Positions 1 through 6,648 of a DNA stretch of 18,922 bases are shown in pieces. Source of the DNA: DAIUCA01 sp964613675 (GTDB taxonomy: Bacteria > Pseudomonadota > Gammaproteobacteria > Competibacterales > Competibacteraceae); the NCBI GenBank assembly GCA_964613675.1, contig CAZTIH010000040.1, positions 1 to 18,922 of the forward strand, in the 5' to 3' direction. Made by a program: the position numbers and the translations under genes. The notes below the pieces were generated by a model, which saw nothing but the letters and a program-made list of their open reading frames with translations, was not told where the DNA came from and did no database searches. Numbering within the stretch: position 1 is the stretch's first letter; each line of letters opens with the position of its first letter.

Positions 1-1797
1 CATCACACATTCCCCACCAGCAGGATTTAGGGGGCGCGTTGCAATCCAACCGCATTTACCTGCGTTCTCAAAATTGCCATATTCATGGTTATTTCCAAAC
101 CCAATCGTCCTAAAACGATCAATCGTGCCCACAATGCCATTGATGCTGGTAAACACCCCTGTATTGGGATTGACTTCTTCGGTAAACGAGCCAATACGCC
201 GGCGTAACACACCGCCTGCGGTATTTTTAGCGTAAGAACCCGAAAGTAACCCAAAGTACATGCTGTCGTTCTCGCCGAACTGATGGAGAATTCCTGTCGG
301 TTTGTAAGAAAAATTGGGCGCTTCGCCATAGGACTTACAGTTAGTTTCTAGCATTCCTTCCTTACATACCTCAACACGCACAACATAATCCACTAAAGTC
401 GAAGCAGGACGTGGCCTCTCAGAACGGAAAGTTTCAATGGAGATATTGCGACCATTCCCATTTGCGATGCTGACTGGTCTAAAAGTCGTCTCCCCTCCCT
501 GCCGCACACATAATTGATAACCATCCTGATTATTACCCGTATCGTTGTTTAAGAAAATCTCAAACGCATACCAGCCCGCCTCGGTAAATTGCTCTTCATG
601 CCATTGTTTGCGCTGGGCAGTTTGAGTCGCTGTAGTCCCGCCGCACAGGGTCAAATTGTTGCTCCCAGCAAAACTATGGTTGCCATACCAAAATGCTTTG
701 GGGGCATCAGAGCGCAACACTTGAGTATCTTCAGGATTAGCTGTAGCAGAATCGACGGGCTTTCTGCTGAGACGCAGCGATATCGAATCTCCTCCATCAA
801 TCGAAAGTCCTGTGAGTGCTATAGAGTCAGCAATCAACACCTCGCCGCGAATCACAGCAATGTAGTTGTGGTTAACCGCGAGATCAGCGGGTTTAAAAGG
901 ATTGCAGTTTGAAGTTTTGCAGTTCACCGCATCCATTGTTCCATTCCCAAACTGAAAATCTTCAATCGCCCAATCGTAAATAGCGCGATCCAAATCGGGT
1001 TGGCGCGATCCACTGCCCGTCACATTGAGCGGTTTCTGAGTACCCGCCGCTATAGTGGACAAATTGCGTAATACCGGACGTTCGGTTGTGGCCCATTCCC
1101 AAATGCGTAGATTTCGATCATTTATCACGCGCAGTAGCGGAGGATTGTTGTAATTCGCAGTATTGGTCTTATCGCGCAACATGGTGACACTGCCAAATAA
1201 ATGGCGTGTCCCCGGCACAGGAAGACTCATCGGGGAATATTGGCTGATGTCGTAACCGTCAACCCGCACACTCGTGTATTCCTTACCCCAACTGTGGGCA
1301 TCTTGCGGCACATGACTGCGTTCGAGCACGGTTAAGGTCGGGGTGTCGATGTAACGGGAGCCGCCGTACAGCACTTTCCGCATCGCATCCATCCGCGACA
1401 TTGTCAGGTAATTCAAAAAATCCCCGCTCCACGATCCAGAACATTTTTTGTTCGCCGTCTGCCCGATGGGGGAAAAACGCTCGCCGTTGTGGCTATAGCA
1501 CTTAAATGAATCAAAGTAGCCGTAGTAATTGATTTCATCGGGCTTGTACTTCAGATCCAAGATGCCATCGTCGTTGAGATCCGAAGCATCGTTGTAGGCT
1601 TCGTAGTAAAGCGTGTGGTCGCGCCCCATCACGATTAGATTCAAAGGCGGATGGTTCTCCCCGATGAATAATGGCTCTTGGGCGATGTTGAGAGTTTGGG
1701 CCTGGGTCAAGGATGCATTCCCCACCAAACAAGCCCCGAAAATTGAGAGACCAAATGCCCGCCAATTGCGGCGATCTGGCCAAGACTGACGATTCAT
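1..1797 (-). CDS. pilY1: PilY1-type type IV pilus tip/biogenesis protein, N-terminal 599 residues (cut by left window edge)
   Basis: This reading frame is open from ATG 1797 to base 1. PilY1/PilC proteins sit at the type IV pilus tip and act with the minor pilins in pilus assembly, adhesion and surface sensing. Residues 1-34 look like a signal peptide after a basic start (hydrophobic FGLSIFGACLVG, then small residues). Family landmarks follow: LDLKYKPDEINYYGYF (about 80-95), CSGSWSGDFLNYLTMSRMDAMRK (about 120-142), LRIWEW (230-235), DYVVRVEVC (470-478) and a GGVLRRRIGS stretch near 530. The C-terminal beta-propeller and its calcium site would lie beyond the left edge. About 225 residues (243-469) separate RIWEW from VRVEVC, more than I expect for the family. 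This insert looks like an extra beta-rich domain with cysteines at 293, 298, 385 and 430. The start is supported by AGGAG eight bases upstream. It is the last visible gene of the fimT-pilVWX-pilY1 operon. Confidence 0.93.
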   Translation of the reverse strand, partial: MNRQSWPDRRNWRAFGLSIFGACLVGNASLTQAQTLNIAQEPLFIGENHPPLNLIVMGRDHTLYYEAYNDASDLNDDGILDLKYKPDEINYYGYFDSFKCYSHNGERFSPIGQTANKKCSGSWSGDFLNYLTMSRMDAMRKVLYGGSRYIDTPTLTVLERSHVPQDAHSWGKEYTSVRVDGYDISQYSPMSLPVPGTRHLFGSVTMLRDKTNTANYNNPPLLRVINDRNLRIWEWATTERPVLRNLSTIAAGTQKPLNVTGSGSRQPDLDRAIYDWAIEDFQFGNGTMDAVNCKTSNCNPFKPADLAVNHNYIAVIRGEVLIADSIALTGLSIDGGDSISLRLSRKPVDSATANPEDTQVLRSDAPKAFWYGNHSFAGSNNLTLCGGTTATQTAQRKQWHEEQFTEAGWYAFEIFLNNDTGNNQDGYQLCVRQGGETTFRPVSIANGNGRNISIETFRSERPRPASTLVDYVVRVEVCKEGMLETNCKSYGEAPNFSYKPTGILHQFGENDSMYFGLLSGSYAKNTAGGVLRRRIGSFTEEVNPNTGVFTSINGIVGTIDRFRTIGFGNNHEYGNFENAGKCGWIATRPLNPAGGECVM

Positions 1798-1877
1798 AAC
1801 GCAGACTCCTAGCAGTACCCGACAGATTTGCCGGGCGAAATGAAAGAAAAGTGGGAAAAAGAAAAGCGAGAAAACCG
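1798..1877 (-). other. pilX-pilY1 intergenic leader with pyrimidine tract, weak hairpin and ribosome binding site
   Basis: These 80 bases separate the pilX stop from the pilY1 start, a longer spacer than elsewhere in an operon whose other genes overlap or nearly touch. On the coding strand the stretch opposite 1837-1874 is almost pure pyrimidine (35 of 38). It is followed by a weak dyad, CCCG/CGGG, at 1818-1835 (four pairs plus one G-U, eight-base loop). A clear AGGAG lies at 1806-1810, before the ATG at 1797. No convincing terminator or promoter is visible. The spacer could tune PilY1 translation relative to the pilins, but that is inference. Confidence 0.4.
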
Positions 1878-2426
1878 CTACTGGAAGGACACTCGTCCTT
1901 GTTTCTGCACCATTTTTTGTAAAACCACTTGCGTCACATCGCTGCGCCCTGGGGATTGCGCCGTCACGAGATAGAAAAAGTCGATGGGGGAGTTTTGGTT
2001 ACGCGCCAAGCTCTGCGGAACCAATGTGACATAGTGGATGACATGAACGGGATTCGTGTCCGTGTTATTGGGCACATCAACCTGCAACCCTTCTTGCACG
2101 GCATCCCAAAAATCCTGACTTTGTTCAGACATGTGCGGAAACTCGTTATGGCCAAAGCGCGTGCTGCTCAGTCCGGTGATAGCCGCGTCATTCCACTGTT
2201 CGTTAGTAGGCGTTGAGTTGCCCCATCCATTTACGATGAGCTGTTCACCCGCCCGTAACGCAGCTTCTGCCGATTGCAAGGCGAGGTTGACATCCCACAA
2301 ATTCGCCGTCATCCGTTCGCCGAGGGTGAGGCGCTGCATGGAGCTGGTGCCCAACACCGTCATAATCAGCATGAACAGCAGACAAATAATCAGAATCGCG
2401 CCCTGTTGTGATGTTTGAGTTTTCAT
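1878..2426 (-). CDS. pilX: Type IV pilus minor pilin PilX
   Basis: This 182-residue protein has the PilX-type N-terminus: a short basic leader ending in QQG, then the hydrophobic helix AILIICLLFMLIMTVLG, then SSMQRLTLGERM and the family-typical stretch NLALQSAEAALRAGEQ (residues 46-61). PilX is a minor pilin of the tip complex that primes type IV pilus assembly together with PilV, PilW, FimT/FimU and PilY1. The prepilin peptidase would cut after the glycine. Mature residue 5 is then isoleucine, not the glutamate seen in most pilins and in the three sister pilins here. The rest of the protein is soluble and poorly conserved. It starts 13 bases after the pilW stop, with GAGGG about seven bases upstream of the ATG, and it precedes pilY1. 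Confidence 0.88.
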   Translation of the reverse strand: MKTQTSQQGAILIICLLFMLIMTVLGTSSMQRLTLGERMTANLWDVNLALQSAEAALRAGEQLIVNGWGNSTPTNEQWNDAAITGLSSTRFGHNEFPHMSEQSQDFWDAVQEGLQVDVPNNTDTNPVHVIHYVTLVPQSLARNQNSPIDFFYLVTAQSPGRSDVTQVVLQKMVQKQGRVSFQ

Positions 2427-2439
2427 GGAGGATCCCTCG

Positions 2440-3519
2440 TTAGTTAATGGGGCGGTAATTGCGCAACCGCACTACGGTTTCATAGGTGCGGCGAAAAAAT
2501 TCCGAATCCGAATCGGGCAAAAAGTCCGCAACGGTCTGACCCATAAAGGGGCGATTGGAGATGTCTTGTGCTTCGGCGGGATGGCGGTTTTCCGAACGCA
2601 TAATCATGCCCACACGCACTGCAATCACCTGATCCCACTGGTTTTCTGCAATCAGGCTGGCATCTTGGAAATTATTCTGGCCCGCCAACGCATACTGAAA
2701 CTGCAAATTCTCCACCCCAATAAACAGCGTTTCGATATTGCCGTAGTTGGGAGGAGCGACATTCCGCCGATAGGCAAGCGCTGGTAACCCTTCAGGCGTG
2801 ATGCTCGCCAGATAAATGATGCTTTCTACGGGATAAATTGTTGCGCCCTCGTTCGGAGGGAACGTCACACTAATCGTTTGCCCAGCGGTAATTTGATTAC
2901 TACCCGTATTGTAGCCATTTACCCCAAAGACAACCGCACGCCGACAGTCGCTCAAAATCGCGGTACGGGTATTGCCACTGCCCGTCAGCAAGTTACCAAA
3001 TGGCTCGCCCAAGGGTTGAACGGTCAATACATTGCCGACCGGGAGAGTATTCATCGACCCACCCGGCCCCCGCGCCACCTTAACCACGATGGCATCTGAG
3101 TTCAGGATGCGTCGATTGGCCGCCGCAATTTGATACTCATTGGGCACCACTCCCGTATTGCCGTCGTAACCCCGTAACCCAATGCGAAAATCCCAGACAT
3201 TTTGCAAAGGCGTACGAATGTCAGTCGGCCTCAACTGATCGAGCGCTGGATCAATGGCATGAACGAAACTCCCCGATTCACTCCAGGTGCGGCGCATCTG
3301 CATACACCCAATCACCCCCGCTAAACGGATGTCATCGGTCAAAAAGCTGAAGATATAGCGCCCATTTTCTTGGATGAACGCGGCGTCCTCTTGAAGGGCA
3401 TAGGTTTGGCGACTGGTACGGTAAATCTCGAACGCCCCCAAACTCAGTACCAAACTGATGACGAGCGCCACTAAAATTTCGGGCAAGGTCATGCCCTGTT
3501 GCACATTAAATGTGTTCAT
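2440..3519 (-). CDS. pilW: Type IV pilus minor pilin PilW
   Basis: A 359-residue prepilin, large as PilW proteins usually are. The leader MNTFNVQQG is followed by MTLPEILVALVISLVLSLG, a class III prepilin cleavage site (G then M) with glutamate at mature position 5. The next part, EIYRTSRQTYALQEDAAF and ENGRYIFSFLTDDIRLAG (about residues 26-66), is characteristic of PilW. The remainder is a large C-terminal domain with cysteines at the GVIGCMQ motif and SDCRR. It acts in the inner membrane and periplasm as part of the minor-pilin priming complex at the pilus tip. The ATG overlaps the pilV stop (ATGA), which suggests translational coupling. AGGTG precedes the start by six bases. Confidence 0.92.
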   Translation of the reverse strand: MNTFNVQQGMTLPEILVALVISLVLSLGAFEIYRTSRQTYALQEDAAFIQENGRYIFSFLTDDIRLAGVIGCMQMRRTWSESGSFVHAIDPALDQLRPTDIRTPLQNVWDFRIGLRGYDGNTGVVPNEYQIAAANRRILNSDAIVVKVARGPGGSMNTLPVGNVLTVQPLGEPFGNLLTGSGNTRTAILSDCRRAVVFGVNGYNTGSNQITAGQTISVTFPPNEGATIYPVESIIYLASITPEGLPALAYRRNVAPPNYGNIETLFIGVENLQFQYALAGQNNFQDASLIAENQWDQVIAVRVGMIMRSENRHPAEAQDISNRPFMGQTVADFLPDSDSEFFRRTYETVVRLRNYRPIN

Positions 3520-3971
3520 GTGCGCACCTGCGTTGCCATCACAAACCGTTGAATTTCGACTTCTGCGTTGTTGCCGCCCCGTTCACGCCAACTAAGGGTG
3601 ACGACGATTTGATTACCGTTCACTTCAATGCCCGCTTGACCGTTGGGCAACTCTTGGGGAATGCGGTTTAGCCAGGGCTGTAACCAAGGTGCAGCTTGTG
3701 CGGTGGAACTCGTTGCCCCAAAAGCTAGGCGAAATGAGTTGGGATTATTGACGCGACCTGAGACGCCATCGCTGTTAGCACGGATGATGTCCAACACCTC
3801 ATAGGCCAAAAAAGCCGCCCGCGTACGCAGCTCAGAATCATGGCCCACGCGCACGCCCACACTTTGCAAATTGGCGAGCCCCAGTAGCCCAATAGACAAC
3901 ACCATCACCGCAATCAGTACTTCAAGGAGCGTAAATCCTTGATTTACCTTAAATTCCCGTAGCGATTTCAT
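3516..3971 (-). CDS. pilV: Type IV pilus minor pilin PilV
   Basis: This 151-residue prepilin starts MKSLREFKVNQG, followed by FTLLEVLIAVMVLSIGLLGLANLQ, a textbook prepilin peptidase site with Glu at mature position 5 and the GLLGLA pattern typical of PilV. The next segment, RTRAAFLAYEVLDIIRANSDG (about residues 49-69), matches the PilV family's helix end. I chose ATG 3971, not GTG 3977, because GGAGGG lies five bases upstream of the ATG and the ATG overlaps the fimT stop as ATGA. Its own stop overlaps the pilW start in the same way. Function: component of the tip-located minor pilin complex that initiates pilus assembly. Confidence 0.93.
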   Translation of the reverse strand: MKSLREFKVNQGFTLLEVLIAVMVLSIGLLGLANLQSVGVRVGHDSELRTRAAFLAYEVLDIIRANSDGVSGRVNNPNSFRLAFGATSSTAQAAPWLQPWLNRIPQELPNGQAGIEVNGNQIVVTLSWRERGGNNAEVEIQRFVMATQVRT

Positions 3972-4552
3972 TGACACCCTCCCGCACGAACCACTTGCAT
4001 TCGCCCCGTATTGCTAAAAACCACATGCTTTGCAGAGTTTCGTTCGCCCTGACGTTCGTCGCAAAAGCGATAAGTTCCGTTTTGCAACCCCACCCCACCG
4101 CCCATAGCCAATCCGTTGGGCTGATAGCTGAAACACCGCACGGCGCTCGGTCTTGTGGAAGTAACGGTTTGTTGAGATGCCCCCCCAACGACGGGTTCTA
4201 ATGCCGTTCGTACGCGCATCACCTCTTCCCCATCGCCGACCGCGCAGTCTCGTACTCCAATTTCGTTAAACGTAATCCAGCCCTGTTCAAATCCCCCAGT
4301 TGCCGCACAGCTCGCCCCATCACTGCTCGCACACAACGAAACCACTTGGCCCCGTCGGATCGCTTCGGAACGGGCAAAATTATGCACGGCGACAAAATCG
4401 TTGACTTGGCCACTCAGGCGGTTTTCGCGGATAAGTTCTTGAAATGAGGGGACGGCCGTCGCGGCGACAATCCCCGCTAACGCCACCGTCACCACTAGTT
4501 CGGGCAACGTAAACCCCCTTTGGGTCAAAGACCTTTTTGCTGCTGTTTTCAT
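3968..4552 (-). CDS. fimT: FimT/FimU-type minor pilin (GspH family)
   Basis: A 194-residue prepilin and the first gene of the minor-pilin operon. The leader MKTAAKRSLTQRG is followed by FTLPELVVTVALAGIVAATAVPSF and QELIRENRL, the GspH/FimT N-terminal pattern with Glu at mature position 5. Downstream come ARSEAIRRGQVVSLCASSDG and GWITFNE, also typical of GspH/FimT. Paired cysteines occur at SLCASSDGASC and near the C-terminus (YRFCDE, GGCQ). Start: ATG 4552 has GGAGG five bases upstream. The in-frame GTG at 4564 overlaps that ribosome site and is less likely. In Pseudomonas this position is held by fimU. FimT and FimU are hard to separate by sequence alone, so the symbol is a family-level choice. 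Some FimT-type pilins also bind DNA during natural transformation, but nothing here tests that. Confidence 0.88.
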   Translation of the reverse strand: MKTAAKRSLTQRGFTLPELVVTVALAGIVAATAVPSFQELIRENRLSGQVNDFVAVHNFARSEAIRRGQVVSLCASSDGASCAATGGFEQGWITFNEIGVRDCAVGDGEEVMRVRTALEPVVGGASQQTVTSTRPSAVRCFSYQPNGLAMGGGVGLQNGTYRFCDERQGERNSAKHVVFSNTGRMQVVRAGGCQ

Positions 4553-4610
4553 GGAAACCTCCACCTAAAGATGACGGAAATTGTGCGACGCTCCTTAACG
4601 ACAGCAAGGG

Positions 4611-4650
4611 TTTTTCCGATAAACGGTCGCTTTTTCCTGACAAACGGCAA
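4611..4650 (-). promoter_or_regulatory. Two direct repeats resembling AlgR-type binding sites upstream of fimT
   Basis: On the plus strand TTTTTCC-GATAAACGG (4611-4626) recurs as TTTTTCCTGACAAACGG (4631-4647). Read toward fimT, the cores are CCGTTTGTC (4647 to 4639) and ACCGTTTATC (4627 to 4618), 21 bases apart, which is two helix turns. The AlgR consensus I know from Pseudomonas is about CCGTTCGTC, so the cores match at 8 of 9 and 7 of 9 positions. AlgR is known to activate the fimU-pilVWXY1Y2E operon there. The sites lie about 65-95 bases upstream of the fimT ATG. The repeat is seen directly. The regulator identity is inference. Confidence 0.45.
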
Positions 4651-4667
4651 TTAAATGGCAATTAGAT
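4646..4667. repeat. 11-bp tandem repeat, two copies
   Basis: GGCAATTAAAT (4646-4656) is followed directly by GGCAATTAGAT (4657-4667), with 10 of 11 identical. The unit length is one helix turn. It lies in the A+T-rich centre of the divergent promoter region, beside the AlgR-like repeats and a palindrome. It may be a protein-binding array or chance. Confidence 0.5.
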
Positions 4668-4668
4668 C

Positions 4669-4681
4669 GTCATTTAATGAC
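4669..4681. promoter_or_regulatory. Palindromic operator candidate
   Basis: GTCATTTAATGAC is a perfect inverted repeat (six-base arms, one-base centre). It sits inside a looser outer dyad, ATCG at 4666-4669 and CGAT at 4684-4687. It is about 105 bases upstream of the sulfate-binding-protein start and about 117 bases upstream of fimT. The form suits a dimeric regulator such as a helix-turn-helix repressor. I do not recognise the regulator. Confidence 0.35.
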
Positions 4682-4786
4682 ACCGATTTTTATAGCCAAA
4701 TGAAAAACCAATTCTTTTCGGAATAAAAAACCGTCGTTACGCTTGCCGCTAAGTCGTTAACCAAATCCATAAGGAGACCGCACAAG

Positions 4787-5782
4787 ATGCGATCTAAAAT
4801 CGTCCTCCCGCTATTATTGGCCCTGGTCATCAGTCCGTTGGGCGTCGCCCAAACCCGCTTGCTCAATGTGTCCTACGACGTGATGCGCGACTTCTACCGC
4901 GACTACAACCCCGTATTCGCTCAGCATTGGCGCGAAGCCACCGGGCAACAACTGGATTTACGCCAATCCCACGGCGGATCGAGTCGTCAAGCGCGGGCGG
5001 TCGCCGATGGTCTGGAGGCCGACGTCATTACCATGAACCAGCCCATCGACATTCATACCCTCGAAGACCGGGGCCTAGTTCCCGAAAATTGGGCCGAACG
5101 CCTGCCCAATAACAGTATTCCGTTCACCTCGCTCTCCGTGTTCATCGTGCGGCAGGGGAATCCCAAAAACATTCGCGACTGGCCCGATTTATTGCAGGAC
5201 GGCGTACAAGTCGTGATTCCACACCCCAAAATCACGGGGAATGGCCGTTACACCTATCTTTCCGCTTGGGCCTATGCCGAAAAAGCGTTTGAAGGCGATG
5301 ACGAGAAAATTCGAGCCTTCATGGCGAATTTACTCCGTCGTACCCCCGTGTTTGATCCCGGTGGACGCGCCGCCACCACGACTTTTATGCAACGCCGCAT
5401 TGGCGATGTGCTCATCACTTTTGAGAATGAAGCCGAACTGATTGCGCGGGAATTTGGGCGAGGCGGCTTTGAAGTGGTGTATCCGAGCGTGTCGGTATTG
5501 GCTGAACCCCCAGTGACGGTGGTAGATCGGGTCGTCGATCGCCAAAACAGTCGTGAACTCGCGACGGCGTACCTCGAATTTTTGTGGTCAGATGCAGGTC
5601 AACGCGTGGCGGCGGAGAACTTTCTACGGCCCCAAAACCCTGAAATTGCCGCCGAATTTGCCGACCGTTTTCCCCCCGTCAACACGATCACCGTCGATGA
5701 AGTCTTTGGCAGTTGGCGCAACGCCATGCAAACGCATTTCGTAGATGGCGGCACCTTTGACCAAATCTATCAACCTCAATGA
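4787..5782 (+). CDS. Sulfate/thiosulfate ABC transporter periplasmic binding protein (Sbp/CysP family)
   Basis: This 331-residue exported protein captures sulfate or thiosulfate in the periplasm and delivers it to the CysT/CysW permease. The signal peptide is MRSK plus a hydrophobic core, with likely cleavage after GVA (residue 21). Family motifs are LLNVSYDVMRDFY (25-37), QSHGGSSRQARAV (60-72), LPNNSIPFTS (106-115), NPKNIRDWPDL (125-135), IPHPKITGNGRYTYLSAW (144-161), GGRAATTTF (192-200) and the C-terminal FGSW...MQTHF. The family's usual NPKTSG is HPKITG here, a small departure at a ligand-proximal loop. The start is backed by AAGGAGA nine bases upstream. The stop overlaps the cysT start as ATGA, so the two are probably co-translated. 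Sbp and CysP cannot be told apart with certainty from sequence, so I leave the symbol blank. Confidence 0.93.
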   Translation: MRSKIVLPLLLALVISPLGVAQTRLLNVSYDVMRDFYRDYNPVFAQHWREATGQQLDLRQSHGGSSRQARAVADGLEADVITMNQPIDIHTLEDRGLVPENWAERLPNNSIPFTSLSVFIVRQGNPKNIRDWPDLLQDGVQVVIPHPKITGNGRYTYLSAWAYAEKAFEGDDEKIRAFMANLLRRTPVFDPGGRAATTTFMQRRIGDVLITFENEAELIAREFGRGGFEVVYPSVSVLAEPPVTVVDRVVDRQNSRELATAYLEFLWSDAGQRVAAENFLRPQNPEIAAEFADRFPPVNTITVDEVFGSWRNAMQTHFVDGGTFDQIYQPQ

Positions 5783-6648
5783 CGGTGATTTCGCTTCCCG
5801 TGCCCAATGAACAGGGACGAATTCCCGTACGTCGGGCGGCCGTCCTACCGGGCTTACGGCTGACGCTCGGTTTAACATTGGCGTATCTATCGTTACTGGT
5901 GCTGCTGCCCATCGTGACGGTGTTTATTCGCACCGCCGAGCTCAGTTTGGAACAGCTCATTGCGATTGCCACGATGCCGCAAACCGTCTCAGCGTTCCGC
6001 GTTTCGTTTGGGAGCGCGTTACTGGCGGCGATGCTCAATGCGTTTTTTGGACTGATGGTGGCGTGGGTACTGGTTCGTTATCCATTTCGAGGCCGTCAGA
6101 TCGTCGATGCGTTTGTAGATCTTCCCTTTGCGTTACCGACGGCGGTTGCGGGCATCACCCTCGCGACGCTGTACGCACCCAATGGTTGGTTAGGCCAGTG
6201 GTTTGAGCCGTTTGGCGTTCAAATCGCGTACACCCCTTGGGGAATTATTGTGGCCTTGACCTTTGTCGGGTTGCCCTTTGTCGTCCGCACCGTGGAACCC
6301 GTGTTGGCCGAACTCGAACCCGAATTTGAAGAAGCGGCAGCCACCCTTGGCGCGACCCGATTCCAAACCCTGCTTTACGTCATTCTTCCAACGATTTACC
6401 CCGCCTTATTGACCGGTACCGCCTTAGCTTTTGCGCGGGCCGTGGGGGAGTACGGCTCAGTGATTTTTATTGCGGGCAACATGCCGATGGTGTCCGAGAT
6501 TGTCCCGTTACTCATTATGAGCCAGCTCGAACAGAATAATTATCCCGGCGCGACTGCCCTTGCTATGTTTATGTTACTGATTTCATTCGTTTTATTGCTG
6601 CTCATCAACATGCTGCAATGGTGGATGGTTCGGCGAGGAGGTCGCTAA
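5779..6648 (+). CDS. cysT: Sulfate/thiosulfate ABC transporter permease CysT (CysU)
   Basis: A 289-residue inner-membrane permease with about six hydrophobic segments (first near residues 31-50, last near 262-280). The cytoplasmic EAA loop that docks on the ATPase reads EEAAATLGATRFQTLLYVILP (from residue 184), and AFVDLPFALPTAVAGITLATLY (111-132) is the family signature of CysT. GTALAFARAVGEYGSVIFIAGN also matches the sulfate permease family. Together with CysW it forms the translocation channel for sulfate or thiosulfate. The start overlaps the upstream binding-protein stop as ATGA, and its own stop overlaps the cysW ATG as TAATG. This indicates a single transcript with coupled translation. 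Confidence 0.95.
   Translation: MTVISLPVPNEQGRIPVRRAAVLPGLRLTLGLTLAYLSLLVLLPIVTVFIRTAELSLEQLIAIATMPQTVSAFRVSFGSALLAAMLNAFFGLMVAWVLVRYPFRGRQIVDAFVDLPFALPTAVAGITLATLYAPNGWLGQWFEPFGVQIAYTPWGIIVALTFVGLPFVVRTVEPVLAELEPEFEEAAATLGATRFQTLLYVILPTIYPALLTGTALAFARAVGEYGSVIFIAGNMPMVSEIVPLLIMSQLEQNNYPGATALAMFMLLISFVLLLLINMLQWWMVRRGGR

Larger units (their letters stand above)
4553..4786. promoter_or_regulatory. Divergent promoter region between fimT operon and sulfate transporter genes
   Basis: The 234 bases lie between the fimT start (leftward) and the binding-protein start (rightward) and must hold the promoters of both operons. The centre (about 4640-4735) is clearly richer in A+T than the flanking genes. 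Visible elements are two spaced direct repeats (4611-4650), an 11-bp tandem repeat (4646-4667), a palindrome (4669-4681), GGAGG for fimT and AAGGAGA nine bases before the ATG at 4787. I could not find a convincing -35/-10 pair on either strand. The best hexamers, such as TATAGC near 4690, have poor partners. That would suit activator-dependent promoters. Confidence 0.6.

Noticed and set aside
1535..1783. Short minus-strand frame overlapping the start of pilY1
   Set aside because: It is a shifted frame of the PilY1 coding sequence. The PilY1 frame is open through the whole stretch with strong family motifs.
4669..4681. Sigma-54 promoter near TGGCA in the divergent region
   Set aside because: No GG-N10-GC spacing is present on either strand around the TGGCA copies.
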